NCBI GenBank assembly: GCA_905215055.1
Contig: CAJMOH010000014.1
Span: 1 to 57,630 of the forward strand
Length of the DNA: 57,630 nt
Direction of reading: 5' to 3'
Source: an uncultured bacterium
GTDB taxonomy: Bacteria; Bacillota; Clostridia; Oscillospirales; Acutalibacteraceae
Positions 7,590 through 16,494 of the stretch are shown in pieces. The notes under the pieces were generated by a model. It had not been told where the DNA came from, ran no database searches, and saw nothing but the letters and a program-made list of their open reading frames with translations. Positions within the stretch are counted from its first letter, which is position 1, and the number at the start of each line of letters is the position of its first letter. The position numbers were made by a program, and so were the translations under genes.

Positions 7590-7650
7590 AGGCAAACCTA
7601 CCCCCTGTGTCTGAATTTCAGGCACAGGGGGTATTTTGTCTGTGGGAAAG
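7590..7650 (+). repeat. 60-bp promoter-proximal repeat, copy 1
   Basis: Contains a near-perfect 35-nt palindrome: TACCCCCTGTG, a CTGA/TCAG inner stem, and CACAGGGGGTA. It is followed by TTTTG, so it can also end the TetR transcript. It lies directly upstream of GATAAT (7666-7671) before the hydrolase gene. The second copy is at 8706-8766. Confidence 0.85.
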
Positions 7651-7730
7651 TTTTTGAAAATGATTGATAATATGATAACAAAATCCAAGTGGATATTTTT
7701 TCTCCGCTCTTGTAATGAAAAGGAGGCAAC

Positions 7731-8660
7731 ATGAGAATCGAAAAAGTACTTTCTGAGTTCGACGGGCTGGGGCTGGAAGTCGCAGTGATTGTGCCAGAGG
7801 GGAATCCCAAAGGCGTTATTCAGTTTTCCCATGGTATGGCTGAACACAAGGAGAGATACTACGATTTCATGAATTATCTTTCCGATCATGGATATGTGTG
7901 TGTTATTCATGACCATCGTGGACATGGTGGAAGTGTGGAAAAGGCAGAGGATTATGGCTTTTTCTATACCGAGAATGAACAGGCAATCATTGAGGATCTG
8001 CATACCGTTACACGGTATATTAATCATATCTATCCTAGCCTTCCTGTATTTCTGTTTGGTCACAGTATGGGTACGCTTGTTGCCCGGGGTTATCTGAAAA
8101 GATATGATTCGGAAATTGACAAAGTTGTTCTGTGCGGTCCGCCGACCTATAATGCGGCAGCGGGGCTTGGTCTGCTTCTGGCCAGGCTTTCAAAACCCTT
8201 CATTAAGGAAAAGGCTCCGAATAAAATGTTGAATGCTATGGCCTTTTCGCAGTTTAATGCCGGAAATTCGATTCCGAATGGCTGGCTCTCAGAAAACCAA
8301 GCCAATGTTGCACAATACAACCAAGATCCGAAATGTGGATTTATCTTTACCACAAATGGGTTTGTCAACCTTTTGAGGCTGCAAAAAGCGGCTTTTGAGA
8401 AAAGAAACTGGCATGTAAGCAACCCACATTTGCCAATTCTTGTCATTGCCGGTGAGGAAGACCCGGTTATTCGATCAAGAAAGCGATTTGAACAGCTAAT
8501 CGCTTTTTTATCGGAGCTGGGCTATACAAATATCAGCAGCAAACTGTATGAACATATGCGTCATGAGATACTCAACGAAGAGAAAAAGCTGGATGTATAT
8601 AAAGATATTTTGCTTTTTTATGATGAATTCCAGCATACAACTTCATATTCCCAGGTATAA
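7731..8660 (+). CDS. Alpha/beta hydrolase (lysophospholipase/monoacylglycerol lipase type)
   Basis: 309-residue cytoplasmic serine hydrolase of the Hydrolase_4 group, which cleaves acyl esters such as monoacylglycerols or lysophospholipids. The motifs are an oxyanion loop FSHGMAEHKERY, HDHRGHGGS, the nucleophile elbow FGHSMGT, the acid in AGEEDPV and the catalytic histidine in HMRHEIL. All triad positions are present. The start ATG at 7731 follows AAGGAGG. Upstream lies the 60-bp repeat, downstream a strong terminator and then oleate hydratase under the same repeat, so it could release free unsaturated fatty acid for that enzyme (inference). Confidence 0.9.
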   Translation: MRIEKVLSEFDGLGLEVAVIVPEGNPKGVIQFSHGMAEHKERYYDFMNYLSDHGYVCVIHDHRGHGGSVEKAEDYGFFYTENEQAIIEDLHTVTRYINHIYPSLPVFLFGHSMGTLVARGYLKRYDSEIDKVVLCGPPTYNAAAGLGLLLARLSKPFIKEKAPNKMLNAMAFSQFNAGNSIPNGWLSENQANVAQYNQDPKCGFIFTTNGFVNLLRLQKAAFEKRNWHVSNPHLPILVIAGEEDPVIRSRKRFEQLIAFLSELGYTNISSKLYEHMRHEILNEEKKLDVYKDILLFYDEFQHTTSYSQV

Positions 8661-8685
8661 GCAGGACTTCGGTCCTGCTTTTTTT
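8660..8685 (+). terminator. Terminator after the hydrolase gene
   Basis: AGCAGGAC-TTCG-GTCCTGCT followed by seven T. Confidence 0.95.
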
Positions 8686-8705
8686 GCGATACGAGTCAAA
8701 AAACC

Positions 8706-8766
8706 AGGCAAACCTACCCCCTGTGTCTGAATTTCAGGCATAGGGGGTATCTCTGTCCATAGGAAA
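8706..8766 (+). repeat. 60-bp promoter-proximal repeat, copy 2
   Basis: Same sequence as 7590-7650 with few changes (arm CATAGGGGGTA instead of CACAGGGGGTA). Its end abuts the oleate hydratase promoter at the same distance from the -10 box as copy 1. Confidence 0.85.
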
Positions 8767-8788
8767 GGAAGAATCTTCCCGATATAAT
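8760..8788 (+). promoter_or_regulatory. Promoter of the oleate hydratase gene
   Basis: Consensus -10 TATAAT at 8783-8788. The -35 position falls in the last bases of the 60-bp repeat (TAGGAA, poor match), consistent with a promoter that needs a regulator bound to the repeat. Confidence 0.5.
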
Positions 8789-8851
8789 GAGGGCGTAAAC
8801 AAAAAAACACCTCTCAAATAGAGGATGCCAATATAACAAGGAGGAAAAATT

Positions 8852-10630
8852 ATGTATTATTCCAGCGGTAATTACGAAGCCTTTGCCCGTCCCAGAAAGC
8901 CCAAGGGCGTGGACAACAAGTCCGCCCACATCATCGGCACCGGCCTTGCGGCTCTGACTGCCGCCTGCTATCTGGTTCGTGACGGACAGATGCAGGGTCA
9001 GAACATCCACATTTATGAGAAAGACCCCATCCCCGGCGGCGCCTGCGATGGCTGGCAGTACCCCGATGTCGGCTATGTCATGCGGGGCGGACGGGAGATG
9101 GATAACCATTTTGAGGTCATGTGGGATTTGTTCCGATCCATTCCTTCCATCGAGACAGAAGGGGTCAGTGTCCTGGACGAATACTACTGGCTGAATAAGA
9201 AAGACCCCAACTACTCACTTTGCCGGGCAACCGTCAATCAGGGTCAGGATGCCCACACCGACGGCAAGTTCGGTCTGTCCGACAAGGCCGCAATGGAGAT
9301 CATGAAGCTGTTCTTCACCCCCGATGAAGACCTGTATGATAAGCGTATCACCGATTTCTTCGACGACGAGGTACTGAACTCCAATTTCTGGCTCTACTGG
9401 CGCACCATGTTTGCCTTTGAGAACTGGCACAGCGCTTTGGAAATGAAGCTGTATCTCAAGCGCTATATCCACCATGTGGGCGGTCTGCCGGACTTCAAGG
9501 CTCTGCGGTTCACCCGTTATAACCAATACGAATCTATGATTCTGCCCATGGTCAAGTATCTGGAAGGCTTCGGTGTCCAGTTCCACTATAACACCAAGGT
9601 GGTCAATGTGGAGTTCGACATCCAGCCCGGTAAAAAGCAGGCAAAGCGTATTGAGCTGCTGTCTGAGGGCGAACGTCAGTTTGTTGACCTGACGGAAAAC
9701 GATCTGGTGTTCATTACCAACGGCGGCTGCGTGGAGAACGCCACCATGGGTTCCCAGAGCACCGTGGCACCCTTCAACCCCGAAATCAAGCCCGGCGGCG
9801 GCTGGGATATGTGGCGCAGAATTGCTGCACAGGATCCTTCCTTCGGTCATCCCGACAAGTTCTGCCATGATCCTGAGCAGTCTAACTGGATGAGCGCCAC
9901 CGTCACCACGCTGGATCAGAAGATCATTCCCTATATCAAGAATATCTGCAAGCGTGACCCCTTTACCGGCGGCGTGGTTACCGGCGGCATCGTGACCGTG
10001 AAGGATTCCGGCTGGCTCCTGAGCTGGACCATCAACCGTCAGCCCCAGTTCCGGAATCAGCCCAAGGATCAGTGCCTGGTGTGGGTTTACAGTCTGTTCT
10101 CCGACAAACCCGGCGACTTTGTGAAGAAGCCCATGCGGGAGTGCACCGGTAAGGAAATCTGTATGGAGTGGCTGTACCACATCGGCGTGCCGGTGGAGCA
10201 AATCGAGGAGCTGGCCGAGCACAGCGCCAACACCGTGCCGGTGATGATGCCCTATATTACCGCTTTCTTCATGCCCCGTGCCGCCGGTGACCGTCCTGAT
10301 GTGGTGCCCGAGGGTGCTGTGAACTTTGCGTTCCTGGGCCAGTTCGCTGAGACCAAGCGGGATACCATCTTCACCACCGAGTATTCCATGCGTACTGGTA
10401 TGGAAGCTGTTTATACCTTACTGGATATCGACCGTGGCGTACCGGAAGTCTGGGGCAGCACCTATGATATCCGTGACCTGTTAAATGCAACCATCCAGCT
10501 CCGGGACGGCAAGCCTTTGACCCAGATGGATATGGGCTTCAAAGAGAAAATGGTGGTTAAGAAGCTGTTGGAGAAGATCCATGGTACCGATATCGAAAAG
10601 CTGCTGAAAGAATATCATGTAATTGAGTGA
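8852..10630 (+). CDS. ohyA: Oleate hydratase (MCRA family)
   Basis: 592 residues, the normal length. It is an FAD-dependent enzyme that adds water across the cis-9 double bond of unsaturated fatty acids to give 10-hydroxy acids, often detoxifying host or dietary fatty acids. Seen: a Rossmann FAD motif HIIGTGLAALTAACYLV near residue 26, IYEKDPIPGGACDGW, GGREMDNHFEVMWDLF, and the family segment YNQYESMILPMVKYLEGFGV, with FLGQFAETKRDTIFTTEYS toward the end. AAGGAGG precedes the ATG. The codon choice is more GC-rich than in the next part of the island. It is followed after a 10-bp hairpin by the radical SAM gene. Confidence 0.95.
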   Translation: MYYSSGNYEAFARPRKPKGVDNKSAHIIGTGLAALTAACYLVRDGQMQGQNIHIYEKDPIPGGACDGWQYPDVGYVMRGGREMDNHFEVMWDLFRSIPSIETEGVSVLDEYYWLNKKDPNYSLCRATVNQGQDAHTDGKFGLSDKAAMEIMKLFFTPDEDLYDKRITDFFDDEVLNSNFWLYWRTMFAFENWHSALEMKLYLKRYIHHVGGLPDFKALRFTRYNQYESMILPMVKYLEGFGVQFHYNTKVVNVEFDIQPGKKQAKRIELLSEGERQFVDLTENDLVFITNGGCVENATMGSQSTVAPFNPEIKPGGGWDMWRRIAAQDPSFGHPDKFCHDPEQSNWMSATVTTLDQKIIPYIKNICKRDPFTGGVVTGGIVTVKDSGWLLSWTINRQPQFRNQPKDQCLVWVYSLFSDKPGDFVKKPMRECTGKEICMEWLYHIGVPVEQIEELAEHSANTVPVMMPYITAFFMPRAAGDRPDVVPEGAVNFAFLGQFAETKRDTIFTTEYSMRTGMEAVYTLLDIDRGVPEVWGSTYDIRDLLNATIQLRDGKPLTQMDMGFKEKMVVKKLLEKIHGTDIEKLLKEYHVIE

Positions 10631-10643
10631 TAGAAGCTTCACT

Positions 10644-10666
10644 GCGGGGAGGCGTTGCCTCCCCGC
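10644..10666 (+). other. Intercistronic hairpin
   Basis: Perfect 10-bp stem GCGGGGAGGC/GCCTCCCCGC with a GTT loop and no T run. It sits between ohyA and the radical SAM gene and probably tunes mRNA processing or partial termination. Confidence 0.6.
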
Positions 10667-10686
10667 TTATATAAGGAGAGATAAAG

Positions 10687-12057
10687 ATGTCATTTACAAA
10701 TCAACTGAAAAAAGCAACTCTGCGTACTGCTTTTGGCTACTTGGAGAAAAATCCGGAAGAAAATGCTCTGAAACTGATGTCCTGGGTGGATAAGCTGGCT
10801 GGCGATGGCCCAGACAGTTTCCCAGTCCAGCGCGCGGCAGTCCGTCAAGTGCTGGAAGACCCGCAGAACAACATGTATCAGCTCGTTATGAACATCCTGA
10901 AGGAGACGGATTCGGAGGTTCTAAAGGCCACCTTTGAAAATTTCTTCCTCAACGCGAATATCATCGGTTGGCCAAAGCAGGAGGAATACCGGAAGAAATA
11001 TAACTGCAATATTCCTTGGGCCATTCTGCTTGACCCTACCTCTGCCTGCAACCTGCACTGCACCGGCTGCTGGGCCGCGGAATACGGCAACAAGCTGAAC
11101 CTGACCTTTGACGAGATCGATTCCATTATCACCCAGGGCAAGGAAATGGGCGTATATATGTACATATATACCGGCGGTGAGCCTCTGGTTCGCAAAAAGG
11201 ACCTGATCGCCCTGTGTGAAAAGCACAGCGACTGCCAGTTCCTTTCCTTCACCAACGCCACATTGATCGACGAAGCTTTTGCAAACGAAATGCTCCGGGT
11301 GAAGAATTTTATCCCTGCCATCAGCGTGGAGGGCTTTGAGTCTGCCACCGATGGCCGCCGGGGCAACGGTACCTACCAGAAAGTGATTCAGGCAATGGCA
11401 ATCCTGAAGGAGAAGCATCTGCCCTTCGGCCTGTCCTGCTGCTACACCAGCCAGAATCTGGATTCTATCAGCTCCTATGAATTTATTGATCAGATGATTC
11501 AGTGGGGTGCTCGGTTTGTCTGGTACTTCCACTACATGCCCGTGGGCAATGACGCAGTGCCGGAACTGCTGCCCAATCCTGAGCAGCGGGAATTCATGTA
11601 TCACCGGATCCGGGACATCCGGGCTACCAAGCCGATCTTCGCCATGGACTTCCAGAACGATGGCGAGTATGTAGGCGGCTGCATTGCCGGTGGACGGCGG
11701 TATCTGCATATCAACGCCAACGGTGACTGTGATCCCTGCGTGTTTATCCACTATTCCAACGCCAACATCCGGGACATGAGCCTGCTGGATGTACTGCGCA
11801 GCCCCATTTTCATGGCCTATCACGATGGGCAGCCCTTTAACGATAACCATCTGCGTCCCTGCCCCATGCTGGAGAATCCGGAAAAGCTGCGGGAAATTGT
11901 GAAAGCTACCGGTGCCCATTCTACTGACCTTCAGTCCCCCGAAACTGTTGACCACCTGTGCGATAAATGCGAGGCTTACGCAAAGAACTGGACCCCCACC
12001 GCCACCGAGTTGTGGAGCTGCAGCTGTGCGAAGAAAAAGGGAGAAGCGGCAAAATGA
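10687..12057 (+). CDS. Radical SAM protein with SPASM-like C-terminus
   Basis: 456 residues. The [4Fe-4S] motif is C121-x3-C125-x2-C128 in TSACNLHCTGCW, followed by YTGGEPL, which binds SAM. The C-terminal part has further cysteines (GDCDPCVFIHYSNANIRD; LRPCPMLEN; CDKCEAYAKNW) typical of a SPASM/twitch domain with auxiliary clusters. An N-terminal region of about 100 residues precedes the barrel. The substrate cannot be told: no small precursor peptide is evident next to it. The gene stop overlaps the metK start (ATGA), so the enzyme and its cosubstrate source are made together. RBS AAGGAGAG. Confidence 0.88.
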   Translation: MSFTNQLKKATLRTAFGYLEKNPEENALKLMSWVDKLAGDGPDSFPVQRAAVRQVLEDPQNNMYQLVMNILKETDSEVLKATFENFFLNANIIGWPKQEEYRKKYNCNIPWAILLDPTSACNLHCTGCWAAEYGNKLNLTFDEIDSIITQGKEMGVYMYIYTGGEPLVRKKDLIALCEKHSDCQFLSFTNATLIDEAFANEMLRVKNFIPAISVEGFESATDGRRGNGTYQKVIQAMAILKEKHLPFGLSCCYTSQNLDSISSYEFIDQMIQWGARFVWYFHYMPVGNDAVPELLPNPEQREFMYHRIRDIRATKPIFAMDFQNDGEYVGGCIAGGRRYLHINANGDCDPCVFIHYSNANIRDMSLLDVLRSPIFMAYHDGQPFNDNHLRPCPMLENPEKLREIVKATGAHSTDLQSPETVDHLCDKCEAYAKNWTPTATELWSCSCAKKKGEAAK

Positions 12058-13202
12058 CAACCTTCTTTACCTCTGAAAGCGTCACAGCGGGACACCCGGA
12101 TAAGGTATGTGACCAGATCGCCGATGCCATTTTGGATGCCCTTTTGGAAAACGATCCCCATTCCCATGTAGCCTGCGAAGTAACTGCCATTCCCAACGGG
12201 ATCCACATTTTCGGCGAGATCACCTCGGCTGCCCGTGTGGACTATGCCGCTATTGCCCGGCAGGTGGTTCGGGATATCGGGTATGTGAAGCACGGCTATG
12301 GCTTTGACGCAGACACCTGCCAAATCACAGTGGATATCCATGAGCAATCCCCCGATATCAACATGGGTGTGGAGAAGACGGATTCTATGGAAAACGGCGC
12401 AGGAGATCAGGGCATGATGTTTGGTTACGCATGCAAGGAAACGGAAAACCTGATGCCGCTGCCCATTGAGCTTGCCCATGCGCTGACAAAGCGCCTTGCC
12501 TTTGTGCGGCAGGAGGGAATTCTGCCCTATCTGCTGCCAGATGGGAAGGCCCAGGTCACCGTGGAGTACCGGGACGGAATCCCGGCACGGGTGGACACTG
12601 TTGTAGTTTCTTCCCAGCATGAGGCGGATGTGTCCATGGAGCAATTGCGGGAGGATATTCTCCGCCATGTCATCCGCCCGGTGATCCCGGAGGGCATGCT
12701 GGACAGGAACACAAAATTCTTTATCAATCCTACAGGCCGTTTCTGCATTGGCGGTCCCGCCGGTGACAGCGGCCTGACGGGCAGGAAGCTGATCGTGGAC
12801 ACCTACGGCGGCTACGCCCGGCATGGCGGCGGCGCGTTCTCTGGTAAAGATCCCTCAAAGGTCGATCGAAGTGGTGCGTATATGGCCCGGTACTTGGCGA
12901 AGAATGTGGTTGCGGCGGGATTGGCGGATCGGTGTGAGATCCAGATCAGTTACGCTATCGGCGTTGCCCAGCCGGTATCCCTCCTGGTAGACACCTTCGG
13001 TACGGGAAAGCTCCCGGCAGACCGGATCCGGGAACTGATTCTTAAAACGGTTGACCTGCGCCCCTCTGCTATCATAGACCGCCTTTCCCTGCGAACACCG
13101 TTTTACAGACACACCGCAAGCTATGGTCACTTTGGCTCAAATACTGCGGAATTACCTTGGGAACAGACAAACTTGCCGCAGCTTTGGCAGGATATAATCT
13201 GA
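12054..13202 (+). CDS. metK: S-adenosylmethionine synthetase
   Basis: 382 residues. It makes SAM from methionine and ATP in the cytoplasm. Signature stretches: FTSESVTAGHPDKVCDQIAD, GAGDQGMMFGYACKET, GGPAGDSGLTGRKLIVDTYG and GGGAFSGKDPSKVDRS, the two MetK PROSITE regions with their ATP, Mg2+ and K+ ligands. The ATG at 12054 shares bases with the TGA of the radical SAM gene and has GGGAGAAG upstream; a longer frame from 11967 is out of context. On an island this is probably a second, dedicated copy, since the host needs its own. A hairpin follows at 13223. Confidence 0.95.
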   Translation: MTTFFTSESVTAGHPDKVCDQIADAILDALLENDPHSHVACEVTAIPNGIHIFGEITSAARVDYAAIARQVVRDIGYVKHGYGFDADTCQITVDIHEQSPDINMGVEKTDSMENGAGDQGMMFGYACKETENLMPLPIELAHALTKRLAFVRQEGILPYLLPDGKAQVTVEYRDGIPARVDTVVVSSQHEADVSMEQLREDILRHVIRPVIPEGMLDRNTKFFINPTGRFCIGGPAGDSGLTGRKLIVDTYGGYARHGGGAFSGKDPSKVDRSGAYMARYLAKNVVAAGLADRCEIQISYAIGVAQPVSLLVDTFGTGKLPADRIRELILKTVDLRPSAIIDRLSLRTPFYRHTASYGHFGSNTAELPWEQTNLPQLWQDII

Positions 13203-13222
13203 TTTCGTGATAGAAGATCCTA

Positions 13223-13265
13223 ATAGCCGGATTGCCCCAAGGGTTGCATTGGGCAGTCCGGCTAT
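13223..13265 (+). terminator. Hairpin after metK
   Basis: ATAGCCGGA and TCCGGCTAT arms with an inner GCCC/GGGC stem. There is no strong T run, so termination would be weak. Confidence 0.55.
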
Positions 13266-13321
13266 CTGTGTTATGGAGGGGTCAAAGTCCTGTCGGTTTT
13301 AAATGAAAAGGGGGACTTATT

Positions 13322-13996
13322 ATGGACTTTGAAAGAATCCTGCAAATGACGACAAGTGAGCGTAATCTGGCGCTCTTACAGGACGAGGCTTTCGTAGATG
13401 ATGTGACAGAGTTTCTCGCAATCCGGCAGTTGTACAATGCTGCAATTAAGCAAGTAAGGACAAAACTTGAGATTCTTAATGATGGATTCCAAGTAGAGCA
13501 CTGCCACAATCCTATCCACCATATTGAATGTAGGCTGAAGTCTCCAGGAAGTATGCTCGAAAAGCTCAGACGAAAAGGATACCCCATAGAAATGCAATCC
13601 CTTCGTGAGGGTATTCTTGATATAGCTGGAGTTCGGGTCGTGTGCAATTACCTAAATGATGTGAATCTAGTCGCTGACCTGCTCCTTTCTCAAGATGACA
13701 TTCGTTTGCTTAAGAAAAAGGACTTTATTTCTAATCCAAAGCCAAACGGATACCGGAGTCTCCACCTAATTGTTTCAGTTCCCATTTTCTTGGCGGGGAC
13801 AACAGAACACATTCCTGTTGAGATCCAAATACGGACAATTGCTATGGACTATTGGGCGAGTTTAGAGCATCACCTAAAATACAAGACTGAAAACGATGTG
13901 TCAGATTCCCTTAAATGTCGTCTGAAACATGATGCAGATTTGCTGTCTGCAATTGATGCCGATCTGCAAGATATTTTCTGTCAAATGAATGCTTAG
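13322..13996 (+). CDS. relQ: Small alarmone synthetase, RelQ/YjbM-like
   Basis: 224-residue single-domain (p)ppGpp synthetase that transfers pyrophosphate from ATP to GDP or GTP. Motifs of the RelA/SpoT synthetase fold: IECRLKSPGSMLEKLRRKGY, GILDIAGVRVVCNYL, NPKPNGYRSLHLIV and VEIQIRTIAMDYWASLEHHL. The HD hydrolase and regulatory domains of long Rel are absent, as in RelQ. The start has GGGGG upstream and is an ATG. It stands alone between the metK hairpin and a run of membrane protein genes. Base composition is AT-richer than its left neighbours. Function in the island unclear: stress, persistence or phage defence are options. Confidence 0.9.
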   Translation: MDFERILQMTTSERNLALLQDEAFVDDVTEFLAIRQLYNAAIKQVRTKLEILNDGFQVEHCHNPIHHIECRLKSPGSMLEKLRRKGYPIEMQSLREGILDIAGVRVVCNYLNDVNLVADLLLSQDDIRLLKKKDFISNPKPNGYRSLHLIVSVPIFLAGTTEHIPVEIQIRTIAMDYWASLEHHLKYKTENDVSDSLKCRLKHDADLLSAIDADLQDIFCQMNA

Positions 13997-14166
13997 TCTG
14001 TTCTACATTCAGATTGGCAGTATAGACGGAAGAGTTGGCTGATATGTCAGCTCATGTAGTAAATTACGATGCGAAATCACACTTTTTATATATAAAAAGA
14101 TTGTCTATGAGGTACGTGACCTTCACGCAACCATGAGAATATTGACAACGCAAGGAGGTATTTATT

Positions 14167-14766
14167 GTGTATCTGAACAATCGGATTAAAGCTGCAAAAA
14201 CTGGCTATATCATAATTTCTATTCTGCTATGTGTGCTGGGGATTGTACTAATTGCTGTACCTGATTTCTCGGTGACGCTGCTATGTGTGCTTGGCGGAGG
14301 AATTATGATGCTATTTGGATTGGTAAAGATTATTGGTTACTGTTCAAAAGATTTATACAGGCTGGCTTTCCAATTCGATTTAGCATTTGGCATCCTGTTC
14401 GTGGTGCTTGGTTTCATTCTGATTATTCGTACAGATGCTATGGTTAATTTGATTTGTATTGTTATGGGTATCTGTGTTCTGGCAGATGCGCTCCTAAAAA
14501 TACAGATTTCCATTGATTCCAGAGCCTTTGGCATTAAAAAGTGGTGGCTGATTCTTGCCATGGCAATCCTGACAGGCGTTGCCGGTTTCCTGCTGATATT
14601 CCGGCCTTCGGAAAGCATTCAGATTATCATGATCCTGTTTGGAATTGTGCTGATTACCGAGGGCGTGCTGAATCTCATTACCATTCTGATTACAGTTAAG
14701 ATTATTCGTCACCAGATGCCGGAGGTCATCGATGCCGAATATTGTGAGATAGAGCAAGAACCCTAA
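14167..14766 (+). CDS. HdeD/DUF308 family membrane protein
   Basis: 199 residues with about six hydrophobic helices in pairs, the DUF308 repeat pattern (LCVLGGGIMMLFGLVKIIGY, LICIVMGICVLADALLKI, MILFGIVLITEGVLNLI). The start is GTG at 14167, with GGAGG 8 bp before it. Family role poorly defined; E. coli HdeD is linked to acid stress. It heads a run of membrane or lipid genes up to 18.3 kb. Confidence 0.75.
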   Translation: MYLNNRIKAAKTGYIIISILLCVLGIVLIAVPDFSVTLLCVLGGGIMMLFGLVKIIGYCSKDLYRLAFQFDLAFGILFVVLGFILIIRTDAMVNLICIVMGICVLADALLKIQISIDSRAFGIKKWWLILAMAILTGVAGFLLIFRPSESIQIIMILFGIVLITEGVLNLITILITVKIIRHQMPEVIDAEYCEIEQEP

Positions 14767-14910
14767 CAGAAAGGATATGTAATCACTTATGCGTTTTTCA
14801 AAGGCGGTTGTAAAATACCGCAGGAATCAGCGAGCATATGGATGGAGATGTAAAATTCATATATAAAACGGATTCTATTGGATAATCCAATAGAAGAAGC
14901 GGTTGTGTGT

Positions 14911-14944
14911 GCGGCCACCATAACAGCAATGTTACGGTGGCCGC
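14911..14944 (+). other. Hairpin before the CmpB-like gene
   Basis: GCGGCCACC / GGTGGCCGC perfect 9-bp stem, extended inside by TAAC/GTTA, with no T run. It ends 15 bp before the start codon at 14960, so it could occlude the ribosome binding site or act as a partial terminator. Confidence 0.6.
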
Positions 14945-14959
14945 CTATGGGGTATTGAA

Positions 14960-15703
14960 ATGGACAAGATCATAACATACTTTCTCTGGTTTATCTTATA
15001 CAGTTTCATTGGATGGCTGTATGAAACAATTATTTGTTCCATCGGCCAAAGACATTTTGTCAACCGTGGATTCTTAAACGGACCTTATTGCCCAATTTAC
15101 GGAACAGGTGCCTTGCTAATGATTCTGATTCTTGGGCACTTAACCAATCCGGTAGCCCTCTTTTTGCTGGGGGCCATCGTGGCCTGTGTGTTGGAGTATC
15201 TGACTTCTTACGGAATGGAAAAGCTATTCCACGCAAGATGGTGGGACTATTCCAAAAGGTTGCTCAACATAAATGGACGAGTTTGCTTGTTGGGGGCCGT
15301 TGTTTTTGGCTTGTTTTCCGTCCTGCTAATTTTGATGATTCATCCAGTTATTTGCGGGTGGGTAGATGCAGTCCCCATTCTATATAGACGGGTATTGATG
15401 GTCGCAATTTTTGCTGGTTTTATTGTTGATACCGTGTCGTCGGTGAGTGGAATGGTAGATTTCCAGAAAAAATTGGAGGAACATGCAGCTACGTTGGAAA
15501 AGAGAAAGGCCATTACTATTGGAAGATTAAAGGATTCTTCGGCATACGAGACGATAAAAAACCGCCGGAATATTCTTTCTGAGAAACTAACACGTCAGCA
15601 ACTACGAATGATTGAGGCTTTCCCAAAGCTTAAACTGCACCGCCATAATGATCTTTTGGTTGAATTGAGGAAAAATATTTCACAAAAACGAAATCAACGT
15701 TAA
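14960..15703 (+). CDS. Putative ABC-transporter type IV (CmpB family) membrane protein
   Basis: 247 residues. The N-terminus FLWFILYSFIGWLYETIICS followed by RGFLNGPYCPIYGTGALLM is the hallmark of the PF06541 family of Firmicutes membrane proteins. Five or so helices are followed by a basic, coiled C-terminal tail. The family name is historical; no transport activity is proven. Start ATG with a GGGGT-type weak RBS, behind a strong hairpin. Confidence 0.8.
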   Translation: MDKIITYFLWFILYSFIGWLYETIICSIGQRHFVNRGFLNGPYCPIYGTGALLMILILGHLTNPVALFLLGAIVACVLEYLTSYGMEKLFHARWWDYSKRLLNINGRVCLLGAVVFGLFSVLLILMIHPVICGWVDAVPILYRRVLMVAIFAGFIVDTVSSVSGMVDFQKKLEEHAATLEKRKAITIGRLKDSSAYETIKNRRNILSEKLTRQQLRMIEAFPKLKLHRHNDLLVELRKNISQKRNQR

Positions 15704-15876
15704 AGCCACTGCTATCTCAATCTGCTTGAAAGAGTTCTCCCTTAATCCACCGGCCATGATGACGAAGCTTTTTTCGGAAAAGTTTCATAAAATCAAATCG
15801 TTGTATTTGGCTCAGTTTATCACCAAACATATCATAGAGGCAGAGCTTTCAGATTAACGGGAAGGAGGATAATCAT

Positions 15877-16494
15877 TTGAACAATAACAAAGAAAAAACA
15901 CTTTGTACTGATGACAACACATCGGACCGTCATCCAACAAATGGTATAAATATTTTGCTGGTGTTTGCATCCTGTATTTGGCTCGTTATTATTGGCGTTT
16001 GTATAATGCAGCGCGATAAAATAACGGTAGATTCTATTTTGCATTTTACACCTGAGAATCCCTTTTTGGCTGTAATTGTACTATTGCTGTTATTTGCGTT
16101 AAAAAGCATCAGCATTATCCTCTATTCTGGGGTACTTTATGTAGCTGCCGGAGTTCTATTTCCTCTCCCCATTGCGATAATAGTCAATCTTTGCGGAACG
16201 GCGGTCATGGTCACAATTCCATATTTTATTGGGAAAAAAGCTGGGACACCTTTGGTTAATCAAATTCTGCAAAAGCATCCCAAAGCAGCCTTACTGAAAA
16301 AAATCCATACGGGAAACGACTTTATCTTTTGCTTTCTTTCACGAATAATCAATGTTTTACCCTGTGATTTGGTCAGTATGTATATGGGAGCGATTCAAAT
16401 AAAGTATGGTAGCTACTTGTTGGGATGTTTGTTGGGGATGTTGCCTCCGATGATTACTTTTCCGGTTATCTACTTGGAGGCGCTATGGCGCTGA
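15877..16494 (+). CDS. TVP38/TMEM64 (DedA-like) membrane protein
   Basis: 205 residues with the central conserved block of the VTT/SNARE-associated family: LYVAAGVLFPLPIAIIVNLC, then GTAVMVTIPYFIGKKAG and FCFLSRIINVLPCDLVSMY. These proteins are thought to scramble or recycle lipids such as undecaprenyl-phosphate. The start is TTG at 15877, preceded by GAAGGAGG at 9 bp; no better start is seen. The 3' end overlaps the next gene by 10 bp. Confidence 0.8.
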   Translation: MNNNKEKTLCTDDNTSDRHPTNGINILLVFASCIWLVIIGVCIMQRDKITVDSILHFTPENPFLAVIVLLLLFALKSISIILYSGVLYVAAGVLFPLPIAIIVNLCGTAVMVTIPYFIGKKAGTPLVNQILQKHPKAALLKKIHTGNDFIFCFLSRIINVLPCDLVSMYMGAIQIKYGSYLLGCLLGMLPPMITFPVIYLEALWR

